64,000 nt of DNA from Stutzerimonas kunmingensis. Lineage in GTDB: Bacteria > Pseudomonadota > Gammaproteobacteria > Pseudomonadales > Pseudomonadaceae. The stretch is from assembly GCF_900114065.1 (NCBI RefSeq), contig NZ_FORS01000004.1, positions 372,001-436,000 of the forward strand, given 5' to 3'. The translations under genes were made by a program, and so were the position numbers. How positions within the stretch are numbered: position 1 is the first letter of the stretch; the number at the start of each line of letters is the position of its first letter. Shown piece after piece: positions 8,766 through 17,973 of this stretch. Below the pieces are notes generated by a model. The model ran no database searches. It saw nothing but the letters and a program-made list of their open reading frames with translations, and was not told the origin of the DNA.

Positions 8766-9410
8766 TCAGGCGCGGCGCTGGCGCTCGCTCAGTTCGCTGA
8801 GATTGACGGGGCTGCCGGGCGGCTCATCGCAGCGCAATGTCGCCGGGACGCCGCTCAGGTACCACAGGCGATTGGCCAGATCGTCGGCATCGCGCGGATC
8901 GTGGGTCACGCAGATCATCGCCATGTCCGGGTGCCGATCCAGCAGGCGGGCGATCAGGCCACGCAGCTCGGCGGCGCGCTCGGCATCCAGCGAGGCAAAG
9001 GGTTCGTCGAGCAGCAACAGATCCGGCTTGATCGCCAGACAGCGCGCCAGTGCGGCCCTGCGCGCCATGCCCAGCGAGAGCTGATCCGGCAGGCTATCGG
9101 CCGCGCCACGCAGCCCGACCTCGGCCAGCAGCCGCTCGATGTCCGCCGCGCTCGCGCCGACCAGCGCCAGGTTCTGTCGCACCGTGCGCCAGGGCAGCAG
9201 GCGATGCTCCTGAAACATGTAGCCGACGCGCAACCCGGCGCGCTGCTCGATCATCGGCCGCAGCTGCGGATCGAGCCCGGCGATGCCGTTGAGCAGCGTC
9301 GTCTTGCCGACACCGGATGGCCCGAGCAGACAGATGCGATCGCCTTCGCGCACCTGCGCATCGATCACGCCCAGCACGGGGTGACGGCCATCCAGGCGCA
9401 GCTCAAGCAT
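8766..9410 (-). CDS. ABC transporter ATP-binding protein (NitT/TauT type)
   Basis: A 214-residue ATPase. ATG 9410 overlaps the permease stop by eight bases; GTG 9419 in the same frame is an alternative start. Motifs are Walker A GPSGVGKTTL, Q-loop MFQEHRLLPW, signature LSLGMARRAALARC (a divergent LSGGQ), Walker B LLLLDEPFASLD and switch His in CVTHD. The EHRLLPW Q-loop is typical of the TauB/SsuB/NrtD group. It is the third gene of a binding protein-permease-ATPase operon, with all junctions overlapping. The substrate is unknown. Confidence 0.9.
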   Translation of the reverse strand: MLELRLDGRHPVLGVIDAQVREGDRICLLGPSGVGKTTLLNGIAGLDPQLRPMIEQRAGLRVGYMFQEHRLLPWRTVRQNLALVGASAADIERLLAEVGLRGAADSLPDQLSLGMARRAALARCLAIKPDLLLLDEPFASLDAERAAELRGLIARLLDRHPDMAMICVTHDPRDADDLANRLWYLSGVPATLRCDEPPGSPVNLSELSERQRRA

Positions 9411-10164
9411 GGCGCACACCCGCTTCGCGCCAGGACGATGCGCGACGCTCCAACGGCTGCAACAGCGCCAGTTCGATCAGCTGGACTACGGCGATGAACG
9501 CCAGGCTGTAGGCGAGGATGCTCGCCACGTCGAACACCTGAAAGGCCATATGCAGTTGAAAGCCGATGCCATCCGAGCGCCCGAGCAGCTCGACCACCAG
9601 CACGATCTTCCAGATCAGCGCCAGCCCGCCGCGAGTGGCGGCCATCAGGTAGGGAAACAGCTGCGGCAGCCAGACATGCCTGATCCGCTGCCAGCGCGTG
9701 AAACGGTAGACCAGGGCCATCTGTTCCAGCTTGGGATCGATACTGCGTGCGCCCTCGCGCACGGTGACGGCCACGTTCGGCACCTTGTTGATCACCACCG
9801 CCAGTACCGCCGCGGCTTCGACCAGACCGAACCAGACGTAGAGCAGGATGATGGTGACCAGCGCCGGCAGGTTGAGGAACAGCACCAGCAGCGGATCAAG
9901 CACGGCATTGGCCAGCCGCGAGCGGCCCATCCACACGCCGAGCAATGTGCCCAGCACCATCGCCAGCACGAAGGCGAACAGCACACGACGCAGGGTAACC
10001 AGCAAATGTTCGGGCAGTTCACCGCTCTGCGTGGCCTGCCAGAAGGTGTCGAGCACGGCGGCCGGACTCGGCAGCAGCGGCGTCTGCACGACCAGCGCAA
10101 TCAGCGTCCAGAGTGCCACCGCGCATGGCAGGGCGATCCAGCAGGCCCAGCGCGAGCCGTTCAT
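9403..10164 (-). CDS. ABC transporter permease (NitT/TauT type)
   Basis: A 253-residue inner-membrane protein with about six transmembrane helices. The BPD_transp_1 EAA loop is readable as VREGARSIDPKLEQMALVYR, followed by the coupling-helix region and IRHVWLPQLFPYLMAATRGG, which is characteristic of the TauC/SsuC permeases. It starts inside the last codons of the binding-protein gene (ATGA overlap, 10161-10164) and overlaps the ATPase gene downstream, so translation of the three is likely coupled. Confidence 0.9.
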   Translation of the reverse strand: MNGSRWACWIALPCAVALWTLIALVVQTPLLPSPAAVLDTFWQATQSGELPEHLLVTLRRVLFAFVLAMVLGTLLGVWMGRSRLANAVLDPLLVLFLNLPALVTIILLYVWFGLVEAAAVLAVVINKVPNVAVTVREGARSIDPKLEQMALVYRFTRWQRIRHVWLPQLFPYLMAATRGGLALIWKIVLVVELLGRSDGIGFQLHMAFQVFDVASILAYSLAFIAVVQLIELALLQPLERRASSWREAGVRHA

Positions 10165-11141
10165 GGCGTGCTCTGGAACGACGCGGTCGGCATCAGTTTC
10201 GCCGGATCGGCACCGGTGAGGGTCAGCAGTCGCTGCAGGTCGGCGATACGCCGCTCATCCAGCGGCTGCGGGATGCCGGCGAGGAAACTGTCACGCAGCG
10301 CGGCGAACACGCCATCCTCGTCGGCACGCATCAGCGGCCGCAGCGCCTGCCAGTGTGCGGGCTCGCTGGCGAGTTCGTGTTTGGTCTGGCCCAACGCCGT
10401 GGCGAAGCGCTGCAGCAGCGCCCCATGCTCGACGGCCCAGGATTCGGGAAACAGATAGCCGAGCACCGGCAGGTGGGGATCAAGCTCCAATGATCGGAGC
10501 AGATCATCGAGACTGAACGCCACCTGCACACCACCCTCGCCACGCATGCGCGCGGAGAAATGCCAGAAGGTCAAAAGCGCATCCACCTGACCGCGGCGCA
10601 GCGCCTGGCTGAGCAGGGGCGGTGCGGCGTACTGAACAGTCGCCTGTTTGGCCAGATCGATTCCGTCCTGGGCCGCGGCATGCTGCAGCAATTGCCAGCC
10701 CAGCCCGTCCGGCCCGCCAGCGACACCGATGCGCTTGCCGCGCAGGTCGGCCAGCGTGCGGATGGCGCTGCCTTCGGGCACCAGCACCTCACCGATCTGG
10801 GAGGAGAAAGGTACGTAGCGATAAGCCGTGCCGGCCTGGTAACGCGCCTGCGCCCAGAGCAGATCGCTCACCGCACCGTCGACGCTGCCGCTGGTCAATG
10901 CCAGTCGCGAGGCCGGCACATCGGCCACCAGTCGCACCTTCAGCTCGAAACCGTTGGCGCGGTCCAGCCCCTGACGCTTGAGATGCTCAAGCTCCCAGTG
11001 CGGCGTGCCGAACTGCAGCACGCTGAGGGTCAGCACCGGCAGCTCCTGCGCCTGCGCCCACAGGGGCAGCAGCACGAGCGCCAGCAGCGCACGGCGAGCG
11101 CGCAGAATGAACGGGGTGAGGAAGGGCAATGAAAGCATCAT
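10161..11141 (-). CDS. ABC transporter substrate-binding protein (NitT/TauT type)
   Basis: A 326-residue periplasmic protein with a signal peptide ending near LLPLWAQAQELPV. The body shows features of NMT1/OpuAC-like binding proteins: VLQFGTPHWELEHLKRQGLD at the start of the mature part, TSGSVDGAVSDLLWAQARYQ, LADLRGKRIGVAGGPDGLGW and RRGQVDALLTFWHFSARM. It is the first gene of the operon, and its start lies about 100 bases from the end of the HIT gene. Members of this superfamily bind taurine, nitrate, alkanesulphonates, pyrimidine precursors or aromatic compounds. The pocket here cannot be assigned, and no sulphonate or nitrate genes are nearby. Confidence 0.88.
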   Translation of the reverse strand: MMLSLPFLTPFILRARRALLALVLLPLWAQAQELPVLTLSVLQFGTPHWELEHLKRQGLDRANGFELKVRLVADVPASRLALTSGSVDGAVSDLLWAQARYQAGTAYRYVPFSSQIGEVLVPEGSAIRTLADLRGKRIGVAGGPDGLGWQLLQHAAAQDGIDLAKQATVQYAAPPLLSQALRRGQVDALLTFWHFSARMRGEGGVQVAFSLDDLLRSLELDPHLPVLGYLFPESWAVEHGALLQRFATALGQTKHELASEPAHWQALRPLMRADEDGVFAALRDSFLAGIPQPLDERRIADLQRLLTLTGADPAKLMPTASFQSTP

Positions 11142-11249
11142 GCCCGCAGGGTACGAAGCCCCCAGGCGGGCACGAATTGTACTTTGGTGCCTGTTGGCTG
11201 CTGCGATGGTCGCAGCGGGCTTGACCCCGCCACGACATCGCGGCCTGGC

Positions 11250-11693
11250 TCAGCCCAGCGTGGCGATGCGCTGCTGCAAGCGCGCCTGGAGCTGTTCCAG
11301 ATCGGCCGGATCGGCCTTGCCGGCGGCATGAATGCCAAGCCCCTCGCCCGAGTAGCGCGGCACGATATGCACGTGGATGTGGAACACCGTCTGCCCCGCC
11401 GGCGCACCATTGAACTGCGCGACCTGCACACCATCCGGCTGCAGCTCGTCGACGATCACGCGGGTGAGCTTCTGCACCACGGCCATGACCTTGGCCAGCG
11501 CGTCGGTATCCACATCGAGGATGTTGCAGGCCGCCGAGCGCTTGGGAATCACCAGCGTGTGGCCGAAGGACTGCGGGAATAGGTCGAGGAAGGCCAGCAC
11601 GTCGTCATCCTCGTAGAGTTTGTAGCAGGGCGCATCGCCGCGAATGATCTGGGCGAAGATGTTCTGCGGATCGTAGGGCGTGGTCAGGGACAC
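11250..11693 (-). CDS. HIT-family nucleotide hydrolase
   Basis: A 147-residue protein starting at GTG 11693, with GGAG seven bases upstream. The histidine-triad active site is HIHVHIVPR near residues 104-112, and the N-terminal half has the IIRGDAPCYKLYEDDDVLAFLD pattern of Hint/HinT-like proteins. These enzymes hydrolyse adenosine phosphoramidates or dinucleoside polyphosphates. It is divergent from the M20 peptidase gene, and the in vivo substrate is not clear. Confidence 0.9.
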   Translation of the reverse strand: MSLTTPYDPQNIFAQIIRGDAPCYKLYEDDDVLAFLDLFPQSFGHTLVIPKRSAACNILDVDTDALAKVMAVVQKLTRVIVDELQPDGVQVAQFNGAPAGQTVFHIHVHIVPRYSGEGLGIHAAGKADPADLEQLQARLQQRIATLG

Positions 11694-11830
11694 CTGGAGT
11701 TCTCCGGCAAGTGGAAAAGGCAGACATTAGCATTCTCCGCGCGGCTGCGACCCGTGCAGCGATGCTTCGGAACGTTGCGGGCCTGGCCGCGTTCTCAAGC
11801 TCATCCCCCCCGCGATCCGAGGTTATTCCG

Positions 11831-13081
11831 ATGCCCATCCGCGCCGTCGCCCCGATTGCTGCTGCAGTCGCGCTTTGCCTGTCTTCACTGTCTGCCATGG
11901 CCGCCGAAATCAAACCTGCCGAGCTGCTCGAACAGGCCAAGGCCGAACAGAGCGCCTATATCGAAACCGTGAAACAGCTGGTGGCGGTGGATACCGGCAC
12001 CGGCCAGGCCGTGGGCCTGGCCACGGTCAGCCAGATGCTGGTCGAGCGCCTGCAGGCACTGGGTGCCGAGGTCAGCACCAGCCCGGCCGCGCCATCGGCC
12101 GGCGGCAACATCGTCGGCACCCTCAAGGGCAGCGGCGGCAAGGACTTCCTGCTGATGGTGCATTACGACACGGTGTTCGCCGAAGGCACCGCCGCGGAGC
12201 GCCCGTTCCGCATGGACGACAAGCGCGCCTACGGCCCCGGCGTGGCCGATGCCAAGGGTGGCGTGGCGATGATTCTGCACGCGCTGGAGCTGCTCAAGGC
12301 GCAGCAGTTCGACGGCTACGGCACGATCACGGTGCTGTTCAACCCGGATGAGGAAATGGGTTCGGCCGGCTCGAAGAAGATCATCGCCGAGCTGGCCCGC
12401 AAGCATGATTACGTCTTCTCCTACGAGCCGCCGGATCGCGATGCGGTGACCACCGCCACCAATGGCATCAATGCGGTGATGCTGGAGGTGAAGGGCAAAT
12501 CCTCCCACGCCGGTTCCGCACCTGAGGAAGGTCGCAACGCCGTGCTGGAACTGGCGCACCAGCTGGTGCAGCTCAAGGACCTGGGCGACCCGGACAAGGG
12601 CACCACGGTCAGCTGGACCATGATCGCCGGCGGTGAGAAGCGCAACATCATCCCGAACAAGGCGACCGCCGAGGCGGACATGCGCTACTCCGATATCAGC
12701 GAGACCCAACGCGTGCTCGCCGATGCGCAGAAGATCATCGAGAACAAGCTGATCGACGACACCCGCGTCGAACTGCGCGTCGACAAGGGCCGCCCACCGC
12801 TGGCGAAGAATCCGGCATCGGAGCGCCTGGCCGAGACCGCGCAGCGCCTGTATGGCGAGATCGACCAGCGTATCGAGCCGATCGCCATGCGCTTCGGCAC
12901 GGACGCCGGCTATGCCTACGTGCCGGACAGCGACAAGCCGGCCGTGCTGGAAACCATGGGCGTGGTCGGTGCCGGGCTGCATTCGGAAGATGAGTACATC
13001 GAGCTGTCGAGCATCGCGCCGCGGCTGTATCTGACGACGGCGATGATTCGCGCATTGTCCGCCGAAGACGCCGCACGCTGA
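11831..13081 (+). CDS. exported M20 glutamate carboxypeptidase (carboxypeptidase G2-like)
   Basis: A 416-residue protein starting at ATG 11831; the frame extends to 11711 but only this start gives a signal peptide (MPIRAVAPIAAAVALCLSSL, cleaved near AMAAE). Zinc-ligand regions of the M20 family are visible: MVHYDTV, GPGVADAKGG, FNPDEEMGS with the general-base Glu, and a late LHSEDEYIEL histidine. The dimerisation domain segment is KSSHAGSAPEEGRNA. The order and wording match Pseudomonas carboxypeptidase G2, which cleaves C-terminal glutamate from folates and peptides. The true substrate may be another N-acyl amino acid. It is divergent from the HIT gene. Confidence 0.9.
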   Translation: MPIRAVAPIAAAVALCLSSLSAMAAEIKPAELLEQAKAEQSAYIETVKQLVAVDTGTGQAVGLATVSQMLVERLQALGAEVSTSPAAPSAGGNIVGTLKGSGGKDFLLMVHYDTVFAEGTAAERPFRMDDKRAYGPGVADAKGGVAMILHALELLKAQQFDGYGTITVLFNPDEEMGSAGSKKIIAELARKHDYVFSYEPPDRDAVTTATNGINAVMLEVKGKSSHAGSAPEEGRNAVLELAHQLVQLKDLGDPDKGTTVSWTMIAGGEKRNIIPNKATAEADMRYSDISETQRVLADAQKIIENKLIDDTRVELRVDKGRPPLAKNPASERLAETAQRLYGEIDQRIEPIAMRFGTDAGYAYVPDSDKPAVLETMGVVGAGLHSEDEYIELSSIAPRLYLTTAMIRALSAEDAAR

Positions 13082-13179
13082 CACGCTATCCAGGCCCGAG
13101 CGAGGGGCGAAGGTCGCAGTAGGCGAAAGCCGGCGCTGCGGGTATCTTCGCCACCTCCCATTTCAGGACTGCCCGCTCG

Positions 13180-13734
13180 ATGCTTCGCTTCGTCACCCTC
13201 TGCGCACTGGCGCTGTTCGCCTGCACTGCCCACGCCAAGGTCGAGGTGCTGCCGCTGGAACATGAAGATCAGGGCCTGGTGCTGGTCGCGCGCGTTACCG
13301 AACAGATTGCGCCGGGTGACTACGAGGCGCTGCTCCAGGGCATCATGGCCCACCCTGGCAAACACGCGCGCAAGCTGCTGATCCTCGACAACATCGGCGG
13401 CAGCGCAGCGGAAGCCATGCGCATGGGCTATCTGCTGCGCGAGACGGGCTTCGACGCCCTGGTGCCGGCGACCGCGGTCTGCCAGGGCAGTTGCATCTAT
13501 CTGCTGGCGGCGGGACGGCAGCGCACCGTGCGCGGCTATGTCGGCCTGCATCGGCCCTACGTCGCCAATGGCGAGTCGGCGCAGTCCATCAGCCAGCGAC
13601 CACACCGCGCACCACGCATCTACTTGCGGGACATGGGCGTCAATACGCGGCTGGCGGACGACATGCAGCTGATCGAACCGTGGCGCATGCGCGTGCTCAC
13701 GCCAAAGGAGCTCGCGCGTTATCGGCTGCAATAG
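13180..13734 (+). CDS. periplasmic ClpP/crotonase-fold protein (COG3904-like)
   Basis: A 184-residue protein with a clear signal peptide (MLRFVTLCALALFACTAHA). The mature part resembles the COG3904 group of predicted periplasmic proteins, which have a ClpP-like fold: LLILDNIGGSAAEAMRMGYLLR is the oxyanion-loop strand, and AVCQGSCIYLLAAGRQRTV holds the Ser expected at the nucleophile position, flanked by two Cys. YVGLHRPY supplies a His. I infer a secreted serine hydrolase-like protein; catalytic activity is not proved for this family. The next gene starts immediately after its stop (a GTG at 13736). Confidence 0.7.
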   Translation: MLRFVTLCALALFACTAHAKVEVLPLEHEDQGLVLVARVTEQIAPGDYEALLQGIMAHPGKHARKLLILDNIGGSAAEAMRMGYLLRETGFDALVPATAVCQGSCIYLLAAGRQRTVRGYVGLHRPYVANGESAQSISQRPHRAPRIYLRDMGVNTRLADDMQLIEPWRMRVLTPKELARYRLQ

Positions 13735-13735
13735 T

Positions 13736-14450
13736 GTGATTCGCAGGCTGCACTACTGCATTCCGGTCGTCGCGCTATCGCTCGGCCTGGCCCTCGGCAT
13801 GATCGAGCCGGTTGGCGCGCTGGCCGTTCTGCCCCAACCCGCCGTGGCTGCTCGGTACGCTGCTCGGCGCCCTTTTTCTCGCCGCACATCTGCTGCCCGG
13901 CTTCAGCGCGCTGCCGCTCGGCCCACCGCAGGATCTGGGCGGTGCCTCGCCCTGGCAATTGCGCATCAGCCCGGACAAGGCGATGGTCGCGGCACTGCTG
14001 CTGGCCTGGTGGCTGGGCCAGCCACGTACGGATTGGCGCTCGATCAGACTCACCCTGCTTGCGTCAGGCGCCTGCCTGATTCTCATCCCGCTGCTGGCGC
14101 TGGTCTCCGGCGTGCTGGGCTGGCAACCGAAATGGCCGGCGCTGTTCCTGCCCTGGCTGCTGATCAACCTGGGCATCACCTGCCTGGCCGAAGAGCTGAT
14201 CTTTCGCGGCCTGCTGCAGCGTGAACTGGTCCGCCGCTTCGGTGCGGCCATCGGCATCGGCCTGGCGACCGCCCTGTTCGGCGCCGCGCACCTGCCGGGC
14301 GGCTTCGGTTTCGCCGGGCTCGCCACGCTGGCCGGTCTGGGCTACGGCCTGGCCTTCCATTACTCCGGTGGCCGCCTGTGGGTCGCGGTGTTTCTGCACG
14401 GTGCGATCAACAGCCTGCACCTGCTGTTGCTGACCTATCCCCTGCGCTAA
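13736..14450 (+). pseudogene. CPBP-family intramembrane metalloprotease, probable frameshift near 13832-13835
   Basis: The main frame, open from TTG 13812 to 14450 (212 residues), carries the CPBP (Abi/Rce1-like) motifs: CLAEELIFRGLLQREL with the Glu-Glu pair and Arg, LFGAAHLPGG with the first His, and FLHGAINSLHL with the second His, in about six membrane helices. Relatives are about 240 residues with one more N-terminal helix. That helix is present in another frame beginning at GTG 13736, right after the upstream stop. Removing one C from the CCCC run at 13832-13835 joins the two frames into a continuous sequence (ALAVLPNPPWLLGTLL). It is either a real frameshift or a sequencing error; the catalytic part is intact and could be expressed from an internal start. 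Confidence 0.65.
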
Positions 14451-14569
14451 GCAATATTTTTTCAACGACCTGTCGATTCCTCCGGCGCCCGTTCGACCAA
14501 TGATCGGAGCCGGCGGAAATTGCCGTATGCCCGTCTAGGCTCTTTCCATTCCACTGAAGGAGTCCACCG

Positions 14570-14989
14570 ATGCGTTTCATGGTGATGATCAAGGCCACCC
14601 CACAAACCGAAGCCGGCGAGATGCCCAGCGAGGACGTTCTCACGGCGATGGGCCGCTACAACGAAGACCTGGCCAATGCCGGCGTGCTGCTCGGCGGCGA
14701 GGGCCTGCACCCCAGCCACAAGGGCGCGCGCCTCCGTTTCAACGGCGGCCAGTGCAGCGTCACCGACGGCCCGTTCGCCGAAACCCGCGAGCTGATCGCT
14801 GGCTACTGGCTGTTCCAGACCGCCTCGTTGCAGGAGGCCGTCGACTGGGTCAAGCGTTGCCCGCAGTCGGCCATCGGCGATTCGGAAATCGAGATTCGCC
14901 AGATATTCGAAGCGGAAGACTTCGGCGCCGAGTTCACCCCCGAACTGCGCGAGCAGGAAGACCGCCTGCGCGCGCAACTCAATCAATGA
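14570..14989 (+). CDS. YciI/DGPF-domain protein
   Basis: A 139-residue protein; AAGGAGTCCACCG precedes ATG 14570. It begins MRFMVMIKATPQTEAGEMPS and has the hallmark TDGPFAETRELIAGYWLFQ. This is the YCII-related 'DGPF' subgroup, often found beside VOC proteins or ECF sigma factors. The small ferredoxin-like fold is predicted to bind a ligand, but no reaction is established. It is followed 16 bases later by a PhnB-like VOC gene, and the two form an operon ending at the terminator at 15418. Confidence 0.85.
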   Translation: MRFMVMIKATPQTEAGEMPSEDVLTAMGRYNEDLANAGVLLGGEGLHPSHKGARLRFNGGQCSVTDGPFAETRELIAGYWLFQTASLQEAVDWVKRCPQSAIGDSEIEIRQIFEAEDFGAEFTPELREQEDRLRAQLNQ

Positions 14990-15005
14990 CCGCAAGGAGC
15001 AAGCA

Positions 15006-15425
15006 ATGAAGATCACCACCTACCTCACCCTCGACGGCACGACCCGCGAGGCGTTCACCTTCTACAAAGACGTGCTGGGCGGCACGCTGGAGATGATGAC
15101 ATTTGCCCAAGCGCCGGATGCCGAGCAGTTTCCCGCCGAGTACCGCGAGCGGATCATGCACGCCTGCCTGAACCTCGGCGATGGTGTGCTGATGGCCTCC
15201 GACTCCTTGCCCGACACCTGTGGTGGCGGGCCGTACGAAGGCATCAAGGGTTGCTCGTTTTCCCTGCATCCGACCAGCGTGGACGAAAGCGAAAAGCTGT
15301 TCGCCGCACTGGCCGAGGGCGGCACGGTGATCATGCCGCTGGAGAAAACCTTCTGGGCCGAGCGTTTCGGCATGCTCACCGACCGCTTCGGCGTGTCGTG
15401 GATGGTTAACTGCGAGCAGGGCTGA
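15006..15425 (+). CDS. VOC-superfamily protein, PhnB-like
   Basis: A 139-residue protein with AAGGAGCAAGCA before ATG 15006. It shows the PhnB/3-demethylubiquinone-methyltransferase-like VOC pattern: ITTYLTLDGTTREAFTFYKD, GGTLEMMTFAQAPD, then SFSLHPTSVDESEKLFAAL and FWAERFGMLTDRFGVSWMV at the end. The metal-binding pattern of true glyoxalases is not obvious, so I do not assign an enzyme. Co-transcribed with the DGPF protein upstream. Confidence 0.87.
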   Translation: MKITTYLTLDGTTREAFTFYKDVLGGTLEMMTFAQAPDAEQFPAEYRERIMHACLNLGDGVLMASDSLPDTCGGGPYEGIKGCSFSLHPTSVDESEKLFAALAEGGTVIMPLEKTFWAERFGMLTDRFGVSWMVNCEQG

Positions 15426-15441
15426 AGCATTCAGCCCTTTT
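15418..15441 (+). terminator. intrinsic terminator after the YciI/VOC operon
   Basis: AGGGCTGA (15418-15425) pairs perfectly with TCAGCCCT (15431-15438) around a five-base loop and is followed by TTT. The left arm includes the stop codon of the VOC gene. Confidence 0.6.
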
Positions 15442-15567
15442 ACGCCGGGGACTATCGTGGTTGATTCGCATCTGGAGAGGCAGCGACTTTTGTTATAACG
15501 TATCGTACCTTTCGGCGGGCGCAGCGAGTCTGCGCCTGCATTGCGATCATCCTGCTGTGAGCCGCTC

Positions 15568-16731
15568 ATGCCCTCCCCCGATTTCACTCCGCCAGCCGCG
15601 GCGCGTCTGCAATCCATCGACGCGCTGCGCGGCCTGGTGATCCTGTTCATGCTGCTGGACCATGTCCGCGAAACCTTCCTGCTGCATATGCAGGTGCCCG
15701 ACCCGATGGACGTGGCGGTCACCGAACCAGCGTTGTTCTTCAGCCGCACCCTGGCGCATCTCTGCGCGCCGGTATTCATCTTCCTGACCGGCCTGTCGGC
15801 CTTTCTTTATGGCGAAAAGCACCAGGACCGCCGTGCAGTGTCGAGCTTTCTGCTCAAACGCGGGCTGTTCCTGGTGGCGCTCGAATTCACCCTGGTCAAC
15901 TTCGCCTGGACGTTCCAGTTCCCGCCGCAGGTGATCTATCTGCAAGTGATCTGGGCGATCGGCCTGAGCATGCTGGCGCTCTCGGCGCTGCTTTGGCTGC
16001 CGCGCCCTGCGCTGATCGTGTTGGGTCTGGTGATCATCGGCGGCCACAACCTGCTCGACCCGCTGCAGTTCTCCGCAGACTCAGCGTTGCACGTCCCCTG
16101 GGCCATCCTGCACGACCGCGGCTGGATCGAGGTTTCGGAAAACCTGCGGCTGCGCACTTCCTATCCGCTACTGCCGTGGATCGGCGTGATCGCCCTTGGC
16201 TACGCTGTCGGGCCCTGGTTCGCCAGGAACGCCGACCCCGAGCGACGCCAGCGCTACCTGGGCGGCTGGGCTCAAGGTGCCCTGCTGACCTTTGTTCTGC
16301 TGCGGCTGATCAACAGCTACGGCGAACAGCCCTGGGTCGTCGGCGAGGACGGCCTGCGCACGCTGATGAGCCTGTTCAACGTCACCAAATACCCGCCGTC
16401 GCTGCTGTTCCTGTGCCTGACGCTGGGTTGCGGCCTGCTGCTCCTGCGTTACTTCGAACGCAAGCAGGGCCGCGCCTGGCTGCGACCGCTCAGCGTGTTT
16501 GGTGCGGCACCGATGTTCTTCTACCTGCTGCACCTGTACGTGCTGAAGTTGCTCTACATCGCCGCCGTGGCGATCTGGGGTCTGAACCGCGGCAATCACT
16601 TCGGCTTCGATGCGGTGTGGCCACTGTGGCTGTGCACCCTGGCGCTAGCGGTGCTGCTGTTCCCGGCGGTGCGCTGGTTCGCCGAACTCAAAGCACGGCG
16701 CAGGGACATTGCCTGGCTGAAGTACCTCTGA
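15568..16731 (+). CDS. DUF1624/heparan-alpha-glucosaminide N-acetyltransferase-like membrane protein
   Basis: A 387-residue polytopic membrane protein; I choose ATG 15568 over the longer frame from 15541. The opening RLQSIDALRGLVILFMLLDHVRE is the hallmark of the DUF1624/YeiB acyltransferase superfamily; the Asp and His in the first membrane helix are the conserved residues. About ten hydrophobic helices follow. The family is thought to transfer acyl groups across the membrane to sugars or other acceptors. Acceptor and donor are unknown here. It is not in an obvious operon. Confidence 0.82.
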   Translation: MPSPDFTPPAAARLQSIDALRGLVILFMLLDHVRETFLLHMQVPDPMDVAVTEPALFFSRTLAHLCAPVFIFLTGLSAFLYGEKHQDRRAVSSFLLKRGLFLVALEFTLVNFAWTFQFPPQVIYLQVIWAIGLSMLALSALLWLPRPALIVLGLVIIGGHNLLDPLQFSADSALHVPWAILHDRGWIEVSENLRLRTSYPLLPWIGVIALGYAVGPWFARNADPERRQRYLGGWAQGALLTFVLLRLINSYGEQPWVVGEDGLRTLMSLFNVTKYPPSLLFLCLTLGCGLLLLRYFERKQGRAWLRPLSVFGAAPMFFYLLHLYVLKLLYIAAVAIWGLNRGNHFGFDAVWPLWLCTLALAVLLFPAVRWFAELKARRRDIAWLKYL

Positions 16732-16874
16732 AGCGGCCCTGCGACAGTGCGAGGTCCGCGGCGCTCGGCCAGCCAGCCGGTCAGGGCCGCGGCGTCGCAA
16801 AAATGCAATTGCAGCGGCGCCGGCAAAGGCTCAACCTTTCGCGGATCAGTTGAACGGCAGGAAGGAACGGCGGC

Positions 16875-17858
16875 GTGGATCTGTTATTTCTCGGCACTTC
16901 ATCCGGCACCCCCACCCGCGCGCGCAATGTCACCGCCCTGGCCTTGCTGGAGGACACCGGCAAGAGCTGGTACCTGATTGACTGCGGCGAAGGCACCCAG
17001 CACCGGCTGTTGCGCACGCCGCTGTCGCTACATGACCTGCGCGCCATCTGCATCACCCATGTACATGGCGACCACTGCTACGGCTTGCCCGGTCTGCTCG
17101 CCAGCGCCGGGATGATGGGGCGCAAGACCCCACTGACGATCATCGCGCCGCAGGGCATCGAAACCTGGGTGCGCGCCACGCTGGAGATGAGCCAGAGCTG
17201 GCTGGGCTACGACCTCGACTTTCACGCGGTCGAATCGCTGGGCGAGTGGCGCAACCTGAACATGCGCATCGAGGCCACCGCCCTGTCCCACCGTGTGCCC
17301 TGCTACGGCTACAGCTTCACCGAGGCCCGGCCTGATCCGCGGCTGGACATCGACCGCCTCGAGCGCGACGGCGTGCCCCGCGGCCCGCTCTGGGGCCAGC
17401 TGGCACGCGGCTTCGATGTCGAGCACGAAGGCCGGGAACTGCGCAGCGACGACTACCTGAGCTTCAGCCGTGCGCCGCAACGCATCGTCATCGGCGGCGA
17501 CAATGATCGTCCCGAACTGCTTGCCGACGCCTGCCGCGGCGCCCAGTTGCTGGTGCACGAGGCGACCTACACCGAAGCGGTGGCCAACGACGCGCGCAAT
17601 GACTTTGGCCACAGCACGGCGGCATCGGTGGCGCGCTTTGCGCAAACGGTCGGCCTGCCGAATCTTGTGCTGACCCACTTCAGCGCGCGCTATCAGAAGA
17701 ACGCCGGGCGTGGTCACTCGATCGACGACCTGTGCGCCGAAGCCAGCGCCCTTTACGCCGGTAAGCTGCTGCTTGCCGAAGACTTCATGCGCCTGCACCT
17801 CGGCAAGGACGGCCAGCTGACGCCCGTCGAGCCACCTCGCCCACGCCCGCCGCGCTGA
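16875..17858 (+). CDS. rnz: ribonuclease Z-type metallo-beta-lactamase-fold hydrolase
   Basis: A 327-residue protein starting at GTG 16875 behind AAGGAAC. It begins with the RNase Z signature [20 protein letters not shown] and has the metal site [15 protein letters not shown] (HxHxDH). [13 protein letters not shown] is the family's third motif, GGDNDR supplies the bridging Asp, and [11 protein letters not shown] with LTHFSARY supplies the remaining His. RNase Z matures tRNA 3' ends, and in bacteria that already encode CCA it may act as RNase BN. The gene stands alone. Confidence 0.88.
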   Translation: MDLLFLGTSSGTPTRARNVTALALLEDTGKSWYLIDCGEGTQHRLLRTPLSLHDLRAICITHVHGDHCYGLPGLLASAGMMGRKTPLTIIAPQGIETWVRATLEMSQSWLGYDLDFHAVESLGEWRNLNMRIEATALSHRVPCYGYSFTEARPDPRLDIDRLERDGVPRGPLWGQLARGFDVEHEGRELRSDDYLSFSRAPQRIVIGGDNDRPELLADACRGAQLLVHEATYTEAVANDARNDFGHSTAASVARFAQTVGLPNLVLTHFSARYQKNAGRGHSIDDLCAEASALYAGKLLLAEDFMRLHLGKDGQLTPVEPPRPRPPR

Positions 17859-17973
17859 ACCGTAAAGATCGTCTGCAAACGCAGCGCCTGCAGCCCGGCT
17901 GACTACACTGGCTGCTGCACCCGCTGTCAGCGCAAACACCCAGCATCGCTTTCGATACTCGACGGAGCCGCCG

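Noticed and set aside
15490-15515. TTGTTATAACGTATCGTACC as a Zur operator
   Set aside because: Only one half-site fits a Zur palindrome, and the downstream acyltransferase is not a zinc gene. It may simply contain a -10 element.
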